Positions 28,773-37,918 of a DNA stretch of 64,000 nucleotides are shown one piece after another. Every line of letters begins with the position of its first letter. Position 1 is the first letter of the stretch. The notes under the pieces were generated by a model. That model was not told the DNA's origin, searched no databases, and was given only the letters and a program-made list of their open reading frames with translations. The DNA comes from Pseudomonas abieticivorans (GTDB lineage Bacteria > Pseudomonadota > Gammaproteobacteria > Pseudomonadales > Pseudomonadaceae): NCBI RefSeq assembly GCF_023509015.1, contig NZ_CP094975.1, positions 69,501-133,500 of the forward strand, given 5' to 3'. Position numbers and translations under genes: made by a program.

Positions 28773-29801
28773 ATGCCTGATGCCCTGGACCACCCCGAGC
28801 TGCCCCGCGACCTGCATTACGTCGACGACACCCAGCCGGGCCTTCGCCGCAAGGTGCTGCGCGGGCATTTCGCTTATTTCGACGCCCAGGGCGAGCGCAT
28901 CCGTGATGCGGCCGAAATCAAGCGCATCAACGCCCTGGTGATCCCGCCGGCCTACAAGGACGTGTGGATTTGCGCCGACCCCATGGGCCACCTGCAAGCC
29001 ACCGGCCGCGATGCCCGCGGGCGCAAGCAGTACCGCTACCACCCGCGCTGGCGCGAACTGCGCGACGAAAACAAGTACGCGCGCCTGGTGGCATTCGGCA
29101 AATTGCTGCCCAAGGTACGCAAACAGGTGCAAGACCATTTGGCGCTGCCGGGGCTGGACCGCAACAAGGTGATGGCCACGGTGATTTCACTGCTGGACAC
29201 CACGTTGATCCGCGTGGGCAACACCCAGTACGCCCGTGACAACCGCTCCTACGGCCTGACCACGCTGCGCAACCGCCATGTGGACGTGAAAGGCAGCGCC
29301 ATCGCCTTTCAGTTTCGCGGCAAGAGTGGCGTGGAGCACTCGGTCACCGTGAAGGACCGGCGCCTGGCGCGCATCATCAAGCGCTGCATGGAGCTGCCCG
29401 GGCAAAACCTGTTCCAGTACCTGGACGAAGATGGCCAGCGGCACAGCGTCAGCTCCTCGGACGTGAACGCCTACCTGCACGAACTCACCGGCAGCGATTT
29501 CACCGCCAAGGATTACCGCACCTGGGCCGGCAGCGCCCTGGCCCTGTCAATGCTGCGCGAACTGCACTGGGAACCTGAGCCGGACGCCAAGCAGCACATC
29601 GTCAACATGGTCAAGGCGGTGGCTCGCGAGCTGGGTAACACCCCGGCGGTATGCCGCAAGTGCTACATCCACCCGGCGGTGCTGGAGCGCTTTGTGCTGG
29701 GCGAACTGGCCAAACTGCCCAAGCCACGCCAACGCAAGGGCCTGCGCCTGGAAGAGGTGGCGCTGGCGACGTTTCTGGAACGCCTGGTGGAGGCGGTGTG
29801 A
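28773..29801 (+). CDS. Type IB DNA topoisomerase
   Basis: This 342-aa poxvirus-like bacterial topoisomerase IB relaxes supercoils through a 3'-phosphotyrosine intermediate. Visible are the N-terminal region with IPPAYKDVWICADPMGHLQATGRDARGRKQYRYH, the catalytic Arg in FQFRGKSG, the AKDYRTWAGS box and the active-site Tyr298 in CRKCYIHPAV. The length is typical. It is chromosomal and stands alone, with no sign of phage genes nearby. Confidence 0.92.
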   Translation: MPDALDHPELPRDLHYVDDTQPGLRRKVLRGHFAYFDAQGERIRDAAEIKRINALVIPPAYKDVWICADPMGHLQATGRDARGRKQYRYHPRWRELRDENKYARLVAFGKLLPKVRKQVQDHLALPGLDRNKVMATVISLLDTTLIRVGNTQYARDNRSYGLTTLRNRHVDVKGSAIAFQFRGKSGVEHSVTVKDRRLARIIKRCMELPGQNLFQYLDEDGQRHSVSSSDVNAYLHELTGSDFTAKDYRTWAGSALALSMLRELHWEPEPDAKQHIVNMVKAVARELGNTPAVCRKCYIHPAVLERFVLGELAKLPKPRQRKGLRLEEVALATFLERLVEAV

Positions 29802-29882
29802 AGGCTACTCACCTATAAAGGTTGACCCTGTGCCCCGGCACTCGGTATACAGCAGCTTTATGCCGCCCAGAGTCACCCCTCC

Positions 29883-30545
29883 ATGCCCGATTTCGCCCAC
29901 TCGGTCGACCCCGACCAGATCAAGATCACCCGCCTGTTCCCAACGCCGTTGGCGAGCATCGTGCACCCCGACCACGTGCAGCTCAACGCCGCCCTGCGCC
30001 AGGTCATCCTGCAGCACAGCGTTGAGCACCCCGGTACCCGGCACAGCAACGACGGCGGTTGGCAGTCCCAGGACAACTTCCCTGAGTGGGCCGGCGAGCC
30101 GGGCCGGCAACTGCTGGCCTTCGCCCAGGAACTGGCCAACCAAGTGTCGGCGGTGAACTCCCCAGAGCACGGGCTGATCGAGGCGCGCCTGACCTGGAAC
30201 TACAGCGCCTGGGCCAATATCAACCACAAGGGCCACTCCAACACCCTGCATGGCCACCCAGGCTCGTACTGGTCGGCGGTGTACTGGGTGGACGACGGCG
30301 GTCGCGAAGACGATGTCAGCGTGGGCGGCGACCTTGAGTTCCTCGACCCGCGCGGCATCGCCCCCACGTTGCTCAACCCGGCCCTGCGCATGCGCATCGA
30401 GGGCTGCCTGGGCGCTGGGTATCTTGAGACGGTGACGCCGCGCAGCGGCACGTTGCTGATGTTTCCGTCGTGGTTGATGCACGCGGTACGGCGGTATGAG
30501 GGGGACCGGCCGAGGATTTCGGTGGCGTTTAATTTTTCGATTTAA
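29883..30545 (+). CDS. Putative 2OG-Fe(II) oxygenase (TIGR02466-type)
   Basis: This 220-aa protein matches the pattern I know from the TIGR02466 family: an N-terminal LFPTPLASI, central WANINHKGHSNTLHGHPGSYWSAVYWVDDG and C-terminal GTLLMFPSWLMHAV...RISVAFNFSI. The His residues in LHGHPGS and LMHAV and the Arg in PRISVAFN would be metal and 2OG ligands. The substrate is unknown. It is the second such fold in the window after AlkB but is not closely related to it. It has its own short leader after the topoisomerase gene. Confidence 0.82.
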   Translation: MPDFAHSVDPDQIKITRLFPTPLASIVHPDHVQLNAALRQVILQHSVEHPGTRHSNDGGWQSQDNFPEWAGEPGRQLLAFAQELANQVSAVNSPEHGLIEARLTWNYSAWANINHKGHSNTLHGHPGSYWSAVYWVDDGGREDDVSVGGDLEFLDPRGIAPTLLNPALRMRIEGCLGAGYLETVTPRSGTLLMFPSWLMHAVRRYEGDRPRISVAFNFSI

Positions 30546-30749
30546 GTGCAAGCCAGGAATCTTCCTATACGGCGAATACCTGTATTCAATGGGCGCCCAC
30601 CCTGGCAACCTCCATCCGCCTTGCCCCTGATATCGAAGATCGCCTGAATTTCCTTGCGGCTCATCTACCGCTCTCGATAGGTTCAAACTTTGCCCCCGCC
30701 CCCAGGTCGGTTATAAGACACCACGTCTTTAACCGACCAAGGCCCTTCC

Positions 30750-33248
30750 ATGACCTCCAACGCCCCCACCGGCTATGTGCGCGTTCGCGGCGCCCGCGAG
30801 CACAACCTCAAGAACGTTGACGTGGACATCCCCCGCGATGCGCTGGTGGTGTTTACCGGGGTGTCGGGGTCGGGCAAGTCGTCGCTGGCCTTCGGCACCT
30901 TGTACGCCGAGGCGCAGCGGCGTTACTTCGAGTCGGTGGCGCCGTATGCCCGGCGGCTGATCGACCAGGTGGGCGTGCCGGACGTCGACGCCATCGACGG
31001 CCTGCCACCGGCCGTGGCCTTGCAGCAACAGCGCGGCACGCCCAGCACGCGTTCATCGGTGGGCAGCGTGACCACCCTGGGCAGCCTGGTGCGCATGCTG
31101 TATTCGCGCGCCGGCAGCTACCCGCCGGGGCAACCGATGCTGTATGCCGAGGACTTTTCACCGAACACCCCGCAGGGCGCCTGCCCGCAGTGCCATGGGC
31201 TGGGCCGGGTGTACGAGGTGACCGAAAAAACCATGGTGCCCGACGATTCGCTGACCATTCGCCAGCGCGCCGTGGCGGCCTGGCCCATGGCCTGGCAGGG
31301 CCAGAACCTGCGCGACATCCTGGTGACCTTGGGCTACGACGTCGACATCCCCTGGCGCGACCTGCCCAAGGCCCAGCGCGAGTGGATTCTGTTCACCGAA
31401 CAAACCCCCACGGTGCCGGTATACGCTGGTTTGACCCCGGCCCAAACCCGCCAGGCGCTCAAGCGCAAACTTGCGCCCAGCTACCAGGGCACCTTCAGCG
31501 GCGCACGGCGCTATGTGCTGCATACCTTCACCCACTCGCAAAGCGCGCTGATGAAAAAGCGCGTCAGCCAATACATGATCGGCGCGCCCTGCGCCCTGTG
31601 CAACGGCAAGCGCTTGAAGCAGGCGGCGCTGCAGGTGACGTTCGCCGGGCTGGACATTGGCGAGCTGTCGCAGATGCCGTTGTCGCGCTTGGTGGACGTT
31701 TTAAAACCTGTGGCCGACCACCACGCCAAGTCCGACCTCAGCGAAGAAAAGCACCTGGCCGCCCAGCGCATCGCCGACGACCTGTTGCAGCGCATCACCA
31801 CCCTCACCGACCTGGGCCTGGGCTACCTGGCACTGGAGCGCAGCACGCCGACGCTGTCCAGCGGCGAGTTGCAGCGCCTGCGCCTGGCCACGCAACTGGC
31901 CTCGCAGTTGTTCGGGGTGATCTACGTGCTGGACGAACCCAGCGCTGGCCTGCACCCGGCCGACGGCGAGGCGCTGTTCGAGGCGCTGCAGCATTTGAAG
32001 GCCGCAGGCAATTCGCTCTTTGTGGTGGAACACGACCTGGACACCATGCGCCGCGCCGACTGGCTGGTGGACGTGGGCCCGGCCGCCGGCGAGCACGGCG
32101 GCACCGTGCTGTACAGCGGGCCACCGGCAGGGCTTGCCAAGGTCCAGGCCTCGCAAACCCGTCGGCATTTGTTCAATGAAGTCACCCCGCCGCCCCACCC
32201 ACGCCGCGCGCCCAAGGCCTGGCTGCAACTGGAAGACATCCGCCGCAATAACCTGGACGGCTTGGCGGTGGGTTTCCCGCTGCACTGCTTTACCGCGGTC
32301 ACCGGTGTGTCTGGCTCGGGCAAGTCCAGCCTGGTCAGCCAGGTGCTGCTGGAACTGGTGGGCGAACAACTGGGGCACAGCGCCGCCGTGCTCGACAACG
32401 AAGCGCCGTCACTGGAAGACGCCCTGCCCTTGACCGAATCCGGGCGCATCGCCGCAGGCCTTGACGGCATCAAACGCCTGGTGCAAGTGGACCAGAAACC
32501 CATCGGCCGCACGCCACGCTCCAACCTGGCCACCTACACCGGCCTGTTCGACCAGGTGCGCAAATTGTTCGCCAGTACCGAACAAGCCCGCCAGCGCGGG
32601 TTCGACGCCGGGCAGTTCTCGTTCAACGTGGCCAAGGGCCGCTGCCCGGCGTGCGAGGGTGAAGGCTTTGTCAGCGTGGAGCTGTTGTTCATGCCCAGCA
32701 TCTTCGCGCCCTGCCCCACCTGCCACGGCGCGCGCTACCACACCGACACCCTGCAGGTCACCTGGAATGATTTGAACATCGCCCAAGTGCTGCAATTGAC
32801 CGTGGACCAGGCGTGCGGCGTGTTCGCCGAACAACCCGGCGTGCTGCGGGCGTTGGTGGTGCTGCGCGACATCGGCCTGGGCTACCTGCGCCTGGGCCAG
32901 CCGGCCACCGAGCTATCGGGCGGCGAAGCCCAGCGCATCAAACTGGCCACCGAACTGCAACGCAGCCAGCGCGGCGCCACGCTGTACGTGCTGGATGAGC
33001 CCACCACCGGTTTGCACCCATGCGATGTGGACCGGCTGTTGCTGCAACTCAACACCCTGGTCGACGCTGGCAACACGGTGATCGTGGTGGAGCACGACAT
33101 GCGGGTGGTGGCGCAAAGTGACTGGGTGATCGACATCGGGCCGGGGGCTGGCGACCAAGGCGGGCAGATCGTGGCCAGTGGTACGCCAGAGAAGGTCAGC
33201 CGCGTGAAGGGCAGCCGTACGGCTAAGTATTTGCGAGGGGTGTTGTAG
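30750..33248 (+). CDS. UvrA paralogue (UvrA2), excinuclease ABC subunit A-like
   Basis: This 832-aa tandem ABC ATPase has Walker [10 protein letters not shown] at residues 37-45 and a second one in the C-terminal half ([14 protein letters not shown]). Signature motifs are [15 protein letters not shown] and [15 protein letters not shown], and zinc-binding CxxC pairs occur in [22 protein letters not shown] and PCPTCHG. It is about 110 residues shorter than true UvrA, mostly because the UvrB-interaction region after the first Walker A is reduced. UvrA2 proteins are linked to tolerance of DNA-intercalating drugs, but their role is not settled. It is a single-gene unit. Confidence 0.88.
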   Translation: MTSNAPTGYVRVRGAREHNLKNVDVDIPRDALVVFTGVSGSGKSSLAFGTLYAEAQRRYFESVAPYARRLIDQVGVPDVDAIDGLPPAVALQQQRGTPSTRSSVGSVTTLGSLVRMLYSRAGSYPPGQPMLYAEDFSPNTPQGACPQCHGLGRVYEVTEKTMVPDDSLTIRQRAVAAWPMAWQGQNLRDILVTLGYDVDIPWRDLPKAQREWILFTEQTPTVPVYAGLTPAQTRQALKRKLAPSYQGTFSGARRYVLHTFTHSQSALMKKRVSQYMIGAPCALCNGKRLKQAALQVTFAGLDIGELSQMPLSRLVDVLKPVADHHAKSDLSEEKHLAAQRIADDLLQRITTLTDLGLGYLALERSTPTLSSGELQRLRLATQLASQLFGVIYVLDEPSAGLHPADGEALFEALQHLKAAGNSLFVVEHDLDTMRRADWLVDVGPAAGEHGGTVLYSGPPAGLAKVQASQTRRHLFNEVTPPPHPRRAPKAWLQLEDIRRNNLDGLAVGFPLHCFTAVTGVSGSGKSSLVSQVLLELVGEQLGHSAAVLDNEAPSLEDALPLTESGRIAAGLDGIKRLVQVDQKPIGRTPRSNLATYTGLFDQVRKLFASTEQARQRGFDAGQFSFNVAKGRCPACEGEGFVSVELLFMPSIFAPCPTCHGARYHTDTLQVTWNDLNIAQVLQLTVDQACGVFAEQPGVLRALVVLRDIGLGYLRLGQPATELSGGEAQRIKLATELQRSQRGATLYVLDEPTTGLHPCDVDRLLLQLNTLVDAGNTVIVVEHDMRVVAQSDWVIDIGPGAGDQGGQIVASGTPEKVSRVKGSRTAKYLRGVL

Positions 33249-33307
33249 GCGCGGACCGGGCTATGGCCTGTGAAAAGCTACCCCACAACCCTGCCAAGGT
33301 CGTTTGC

Positions 33308-33352
33308 TTCGCGGATAAATCCGCTCCTACGGGAGCGAATTTATCCGCGAAA
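33308..33352. repeat. REP element, inverted pair
   Basis: TTCGCGGATAAATCCGCTCC is followed after two bases by its near-exact inverse GGGAGCGAATTTATCCGCGAA, so the whole folds into one long hairpin. It lies between convergent uvrA2 and the gluconate permease gene and may also end transcription. Confidence 0.85.
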
Positions 33353-33413
33353 AACATGCCGCAAAACATCAGGCACAGCGCAACGTGTTATCCGCCAAAG
33401 CCCCACCCCGCTC

Positions 33414-34784
33414 TCAAGCGAGGAAATGCCACCACAGCAACGTGCCCACCAACCCCACCAGCGAAACGATGGTTTGCAGCACCGACCACACCCAGATCGT
33501 CTGCTTGAGCTGCAAGCCAAAATACTCGCGCACCATCCAGAACCCGGCATCGTTCACGTGGCAGAAAAACACCGAGCCGGCACCAATGGCCAACGCCACC
33601 AGCGAGCTTTGCGTGGCGGCAAGGCCAGCCATCAAGGGCGCCAGGATCCCGGCCGTGGTGGTCGTGGCCACGGTGGCGGAACCGGTGGCCTGGCGCAACG
33701 CCACGGCGATCAACCAGGCCAGGATGATGTACGGCATGTGCGCACCTTCGGCGGCCTTGCTGATGGTTTGGCTGACGCCGGCATCCAGCAGGGTTTGCTT
33801 CAAGCCGCCACCGGCACCGATGGTCAGCAGCAGCACGGCGATCGGCGCCAGGCTTTTGCGCAAGGTGCCACCCACCTGGTCGCGGGGCATGCCGTTGGCC
33901 CACCCCAGGCACACCACGGCGGCCAGCACGGCGATGCCCAGGGCAATCAGCGGCTCACCCAAAAACTTCAGGGTCACGGCTACGCTGCTTTCCGGCGCCA
34001 TGGCGACTTTGGCCAGGGTGCTGCCCAGCATCAACAGCACCGGCAACAAAATGATCAATAACGAGACGCCGAAGCTCGGCTGGTGCGTGGCGCTCGGCGG
34101 CTTGCTGAACAAAGCGCCCAACTCGGCAGGCTCCTGCACGTGCATGCGCTTGGACAGCCAGTTGCCATACAAGGGGCCGGCAATGATCACTGCCGGCACC
34201 GCGATACTAAAGCCCAGCAACATGGTCAAGCCAAGGTCTGCGTGCAGGGCGCTCACCGCGATCAGCGGGCCTGGGTGCGGCGGCATCAAGGCGTGCAAAG
34301 TAGTCATGCCGGCCAGCGCCGGGATGGCGATTTTCAGCAGCGGTTGGTCCGAGCGCCGGGCCATCACGAAGATGATCGGCACCATCATCACCAGCCCCAC
34401 TTCAAAAAACAGCGGCAGGCCAATCACCATCGCCACCAGTGCCATCACCCACGGCAACCCACGGCCCTTGCCCAACCCCAGCAAGGTGCTGGCAATGCGG
34501 TCGGCAGCCCCCGATTCGGCCATCAGCGCACCCAGCATCGCGCCCAACGCGATGATAATGCCGGCCTCACCGAGGATGCCGCCCGCGCCCTTGCTGAACG
34601 CCTTGGCGACCTCCTCCGGGCCCAACCCTGCGCCCACGCCCGCGATAAAGGTGCCCACCAGGATCGACAGGAAAGGCGGCAATTTGGTCGCGCTGATCAG
34701 CACGATGATGGTGGCAATGGCCAGCACGCAGCACAGGATCAGGCGCGTGTCGTGGGCCATCCACGTAGCGGTCGATACATCCAC
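33414..34784 (-). CDS. Gluconate:H+ symporter, GntP family
   Basis: This 456-aa inner-membrane permease has 11-12 hydrophobic segments and the GntP pattern ALMPPHPGPLIAVSAL together with FCHVNDAGFW. It would import gluconate or a related sugar acid by proton symport. No gluconokinase or gntR is adjacent, so the exact substrate is uncertain. A 15-base palindrome at 34822-34836 lies in its leader. Confidence 0.88.
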   Translation of the reverse strand: MDVSTATWMAHDTRLILCCVLAIATIIVLISATKLPPFLSILVGTFIAGVGAGLGPEEVAKAFSKGAGGILGEAGIIIALGAMLGALMAESGAADRIASTLLGLGKGRGLPWVMALVAMVIGLPLFFEVGLVMMVPIIFVMARRSDQPLLKIAIPALAGMTTLHALMPPHPGPLIAVSALHADLGLTMLLGFSIAVPAVIIAGPLYGNWLSKRMHVQEPAELGALFSKPPSATHQPSFGVSLLIILLPVLLMLGSTLAKVAMAPESSVAVTLKFLGEPLIALGIAVLAAVVCLGWANGMPRDQVGGTLRKSLAPIAVLLLTIGAGGGLKQTLLDAGVSQTISKAAEGAHMPYIILAWLIAVALRQATGSATVATTTTAGILAPLMAGLAATQSSLVALAIGAGSVFFCHVNDAGFWMVREYFGLQLKQTIWVWSVLQTIVSLVGLVGTLLWWHFLA

Positions 34785-34821
34785 TCAAGGTCCCCTTGTT
34801 TTTGTTGACGAATACTTCAGC

Positions 34822-34836
34822 AACAATTTGTTGCAA
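34822..34836 (-). promoter_or_regulatory. Palindromic candidate operator upstream of the GntP-type permease
   Basis: GCAACAA-T-TTGTTGC is a perfect palindrome 38 bases upstream of the start codon. The binding protein is not encoded nearby. Confidence 0.45.
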
Positions 34837-34866
34837 TTCGCCTGCAAGGATACCTGATGTGCTGGT

Positions 34867-35475
34867 TTAGCTGGCGCTGAGCATCGGAATCAATGACAGC
34901 ACCAACAACCCTGCCATCAGCAGGTTGAATGCCATCAACCACCGCGGCTTTTGCAGCACGTTGCGCAGTGCACTGCCACAGCCTACCCACACGCAAACAC
35001 TGGGCAAGTTAACCAGCGCAAACACCGCCGCGATGATGAACACGTTGACGATGTAACCCTGGGACGGCGTGTAGGTGGTGATCGCACCAATGGCCATGAT
35101 CCACGCCTTGGGGTTGACCCACTGAAACGCCGCCGCGCCAAAGAAGCCCATGGGTTTGCGCGACGCGTGCAGCTCGGCCGCCATGGGCCCCGACGTCGCG
35201 ATTTTATAAGCCAGGTACAGCAAATACGCCGCCCCGGCATAACGTAACGTGGTGTACGCCCACGGGAACGCCTTGAACACCTCGCCCAAGCCCAGGCCCA
35301 CCGCGATCACCAACACCATAAAGCCCAGGCTCACACCCAATGCGTGGGGAATGGAGCGCTTGAAACCAAAGTTCACGCCCGAGGCCAGCAACATGGTGTT
35401 GTTGGGGCCGGGGGTGATGGAGGAGACAAAGGCGAACAGCGCGAACGCCGCGAGCAGGTTGGCGGTGAAGAACAT
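34867..35475 (-). CDS. LysE/RhtB family amino-acid exporter
   Basis: This 202-aa inner-membrane protein has five to six helices and the family signature SSITPGPNNTMLLASGVNFG near the N-terminus, plus QWVNPKAWIMAIGA in the middle. It would export an amino acid or a small metabolite. I use the ATG at 35475; a TTG two codons upstream is also open. No regulator is adjacent, which is unusual for this family, where a divergent LysR or Lrp gene is common. Confidence 0.87.
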   Translation of the reverse strand: MFFTANLLAAFALFAFVSSITPGPNNTMLLASGVNFGFKRSIPHALGVSLGFMVLVIAVGLGLGEVFKAFPWAYTTLRYAGAAYLLYLAYKIATSGPMAAELHASRKPMGFFGAAAFQWVNPKAWIMAIGAITTYTPSQGYIVNVFIIAAVFALVNLPSVCVWVGCGSALRNVLQKPRWLMAFNLLMAGLLVLSLIPMLSAS

Positions 35476-35535
35476 GAACAAATACTCAGGGCAGTGGAAG
35501 TGTTACTGACGATAAGCCACGAAGGCTGAGCTGAT

Positions 35536-35581
35536 ACGGTACAGTTAGTTTTTATTTGGGCGTTACACCTGATTGTACCGT
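35536..35581. promoter_or_regulatory. Widely spaced inverted repeat upstream of the LysE-type gene
   Basis: ACGGTACA at 35536-35543 and its reverse complement TGTACCGT at 35574-35581 are 30 bases apart, 60 bases upstream of the exporter start. It could bind a dimer of dimers or a MocR-type protein; this is a guess from form only. Confidence 0.35.
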
Positions 35582-35673
35582 CGTAACACGCCCTGCATCG
35601 CAGCCTGTGGCTGGCGGCTAGTTACGCATCCGCGCTGAACTAACGGCGCCACGCGCAGATCGTCACCTTTTAG

Positions 35674-35778
35674 TCACTGGCCGTAATAATCCTTCAACTC
35701 CTCTCCCCAACCGAGGGTCAGAAGCTCTCCCGAGTCGGGATGTTCCATGTAAATGTGTAGGCACGCGACATCAGAAGT
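35674..35778 (-). pseudogene. Remnant of a hipA-like toxin/kinase gene
   Basis: In the +1 frame overlapping the end of the hipB-like gene, about 23 residues (TSDVACLHIYMEHPDSGELL, then TLG) look like the start of a HipA protein. They are followed by WGEELKDYYGQ and a stop. A HipA would run over 400 residues, and there is no start codon at the normal place. The overlap of this fragment with the hipB stop (TGATG-type junction) is what a former hipBA operon would leave. The assignment rests on a short match. Confidence 0.5.
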
Positions 35779-36115
35779 CCCCCGGCTTGGATTTCGCCAG
35801 CCGCACCCGCTTCGATGCGATGCTGGCGTGCGGATTCTGATCATCGCAATACCGGGTGATTTGCGATGTGCGTTCGATACCTTCCATCGAGGCGAAAACC
35901 ACATCGGTGATGCCCAAGCGCCACAGCACCAACATGAATGATCTAAGGTCAACCAACTCCGAACCGCTCTCGATTTTGCGAAGCGTGTGGGCGGAAGTGC
36001 CAATGGCCGATTTCAGATCCTTTTGGCGCAGCCCGAGGGCCAGGCGCCTAGCCTTGACCAGAAGCCCAATTTTGCTGAGGGTATCAGCGCAGGTGACGGG
36101 GAAGAAGCTATCCAT
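35771..36115 (-). CDS. XRE-type repressor, HipB-like
   Basis: From the ATG at 36115 the protein has 114 aa, with a Cro/C1 helix-turn-helix (LVKARRLALGLRQKDLKSAIGTSAHTLRKIESGSE) and a C-terminal basic tail (KRVRLAKSKPGDF). An upstream ATG at 36163 would add 16 residues encoded inside the left operator arm. I prefer 36115, which places both operator arms upstream of the gene. It would be the antitoxin and autorepressor of a hipBA pair whose hipA is now a remnant. Confidence 0.78.
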   Translation of the reverse strand: MDSFFPVTCADTLSKIGLLVKARRLALGLRQKDLKSAIGTSAHTLRKIESGSELVDLRSFMLVLWRLGITDVVFASMEGIERTSQITRYCDDQNPHASIASKRVRLAKSKPGDF

Positions 36116-36119
36116 AAAG

Positions 36120-36207
36120 TTCACCAAATTGAGCTTTAAGCTATATAAGACTAACCACACCATGCATTAAGTATGATCATGATTTTCTTAAAGCTCAATT
36201 TTGTGAA
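36120..36207. promoter_or_regulatory. Pair of inverted 21-bp operators at the hipB promoter
   Basis: TTCACCAAATTGAGCTTTAA(G) at 36120-36140 and CTTAAAGCTCAATTTTGTGA(A) at 36187-36207 are reverse complements with a single mismatch. The 46 bases between are AT-rich and hold the likely promoter. Two inverted operators flanking a promoter fit HipB autorepression by DNA bending. Confidence 0.75.
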
Positions 36208-36454
36208 CCAAATGCACTCTAAGATACACCTGGATTAACCTTATGAATGCATGAGCGGCTACCTGAGGCCCCTGCGGCTGACGATCGGCAAGCGCCTCCA
36301 ACAGCGCCACCGAGGCAACGATGAATAGGGCATCCCACCGTAGAACAATGGCCGGCCATGAGCAGCAAACAAAACTTTTCGCTTGGCCAGGCGTCTTTTT
36401 AAGTGCCTGCAAGGCTTCCACCCCCCAACAGCTGATCTCAGCTAAGGAATGGCG
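36208..36454. other. Non-coding stretch between hipB and tspO
   Basis: A 77-codon minus-strand frame is open here, but it overlaps the operator arm, and its composition and lack of any recognisable domain argue against a gene. Nothing else stands out except the AAGGA ribosome-binding site of the next gene at 36444-36448. Confidence 0.5.
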
Positions 36455-36895
36455 ATGACCTTTTTTATCTTTCTACTGGCCTGCGCAGCGGCGGCCAGCA
36501 CCGGCGTGCTGTTCAAGCCGGGGCCGTGGTACGCGGCGCTGGTCAAACCCAGCTTCACACCTCCCAACTGGGCGTTTCCGCTGGCCTGGTCAATCATTTA
36601 CCTGTTGCTGGCCTGGGCCGGGTACCGGCTGACACTGATACCCGGCAGCCAGGTGGTGCTGGCGTTATGGGCGGCGCAGATTGCCTTGAACACGTTGTGG
36701 ACGCCGGTGTTCTTCGGCGCCCACCACGTGTTGGCCGCGATGGTGATCCTGGCATTGCTTTGGCTGGTGGCCGCGACAATGGTGGTGATGGCCCTGCAAC
36801 TGGACGTGATCACCGGGTTGATCCTGTTCCCCTACGTGGCGTGGCTGAGCGTGGCGGCGGCGTTGAATTTTTCCATCTTGCGCCATAACCGCTGA
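36455..36895 (+). CDS. tspO: TspO/MBR family tryptophan-rich sensory protein
   Basis: This 146-aa inner-membrane protein has five predicted helices and the TspO pattern PWYAALVKPSFTPPNWAFPLAWSIIYLLLAWA, plus the LNTLWTPVFFG segment. TspO proteins bind porphyrins and act in tetrapyrrole or stress signalling. The second ATG (36455) is used because AAGGA is 6 bases before it but abuts the first ATG (36449). Confidence 0.92.
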   Translation: MTFFIFLLACAAAASTGVLFKPGPWYAALVKPSFTPPNWAFPLAWSIIYLLLAWAGYRLTLIPGSQVVLALWAAQIALNTLWTPVFFGAHHVLAAMVILALLWLVAATMVVMALQLDVITGLILFPYVAWLSVAAALNFSILRHNR

Positions 36896-36950
36896 TGGAG
36901 ACGGCGCGCGGGGTACCGTGCGCGCCATGGATGCCCATGGGCTGCACGCC

Positions 36951-37754
36951 TCACCCCGCCGCCAAATGCACCAGCAAATAAACCGCCACCGCCACACACA
37001 ACCCCGCGAACCCACACTGCAAGCCCTTGGCCGGGACCTTGGCCGACACGGCCCGCCCGGCCACCATCCCGGCGATGCTCGCACCGATAAACACGAACCC
37101 CTCGGCCGGGATACGCACCCCTGCATGCAGCGCGCCCAAGATCGCCATGCCCGACACCAGGGCAATCACCATCAGTGAGGTGGCGATGATCCCATGCAGG
37201 CGGATGTCACTGAGTTGGCGGAACGCCGGCACCAGCAAAAAGCCGCCACCCACCCCGAGCAACCCGGTCAAAAACCCGCAACACGCGCCCACCACGGCCA
37301 AGGTCGCCGAGCAACGCACGGTCCATTTCAAGCGACCGGTGCTGGGGTCGAGCATGCAGTTTTTTTGTTGCCAGCCATGGTCGATGCCGGTGCCGTGGTC
37401 GCCGCGCACCTGGCTGAGCATGCGCCAGGCAACGATTACCAACACGGCGCAAAACAGCACCATCAGCAGGGCTTCGGGCAGGCGATGGGCGAAGTACAGG
37501 CCCAAGGGGGTGAACAGCGAGCCCAGCAGCGCCATCAGCAACGCCGCGCGCCAGCGTACCAGGCCTTTGCGCAGGCCATCGATGGCCCCTACCGCAGCGG
37601 CCGCGCCGACCGCGAACAGCGCCACGGGCGCCGCCTGGGTCATCGACCAGCCCAGGCCCAGCACCAGCGCCGGTACCGCGAGGATGCCGCCACCGGCGCC
37701 GGTCAGGCCCAGGACCACGCCAATCAATAAACCAAAGGTCAATGCGAGCGTCAC
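36951..37754 (-). CDS. TauE/SafE-type sulfite (anion) exporter
   Basis: This 267-aa membrane protein has about eight helices in two halves. The family motif GxxxGLTGAGGGILAVPALVLG occurs near the N-terminus and LTGLLGVGGGFLLVPAF in the second half. The GTG start is preceded by AAGGAG at 8 bases. It is third in a leftward operon after a persulfide-sensing repressor and a 42-aa ORF. In persulfide clusters such exporters remove the sulfite produced by persulfide dioxygenase, and that is the likely role here. Confidence 0.88.
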   Translation of the reverse strand: MTLALTFGLLIGVVLGLTGAGGGILAVPALVLGLGWSMTQAAPVALFAVGAAAAVGAIDGLRKGLVRWRAALLMALLGSLFTPLGLYFAHRLPEALLMVLFCAVLVIVAWRMLSQVRGDHGTGIDHGWQQKNCMLDPSTGRLKWTVRCSATLAVVGACCGFLTGLLGVGGGFLLVPAFRQLSDIRLHGIIATSLMVIALVSGMAILGALHAGVRIPAEGFVFIGASIAGMVAGRAVSAKVPAKGLQCGFAGLCVAVAVYLLVHLAAG

Positions 37755-37766
37755 AGGGGCCGCTCC

Positions 37767-37895
37767 TTATTCGCTGCGCGACACACGGCGCACCCGTTGC
37801 AGGATTTCGGGGTTGACCTCGCACCAGCCGCCGCCAATGACCACGATGTCCGCTTGGGTGACGGTCGCATCCAGTTGTTGCTTGTTGTGTGCCAT
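37767..37895 (-). CDS. 42-aa ORF in the persulfide operon
   Basis: An ATG at 37895 with AAGG 10 bases upstream opens 42 codons. The peptide has a LDATVTQADIVVIGGGWCEVN core and an arginine-rich end. It fits between the repressor stop (37919) and the exporter start (37754). ADIVVIGGG resembles the start of a dinucleotide fold, so it may be a relic of an FAD enzyme such as a sulfide:quinone reductase. It could also be a real single-cysteine microprotein. Confidence 0.4.
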   Translation of the reverse strand: MAHNKQQLDATVTQADIVVIGGGWCEVNPEILQRVRRVSRSE

Positions 37896-37918
37896 GCAGG
37901 GGTAACCTTTGTCTGGAA

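Noticed and set aside
28773..29801. Reading the topoisomerase as a phage integrase
   Set aside because: The TyrHis context and N-terminal domain are those of topoisomerase IB; no att sites or phage genes are nearby.
30750..33248. Calling this the main uvrA
   Set aside because: It is about 110 residues too short and has a reduced UvrB-binding region, so UvrA2 fits better.
36188..36421. 77-codon frame between hipB and tspO
   Set aside because: It overlaps the operator arm and shows no domain or ribosome-binding site.
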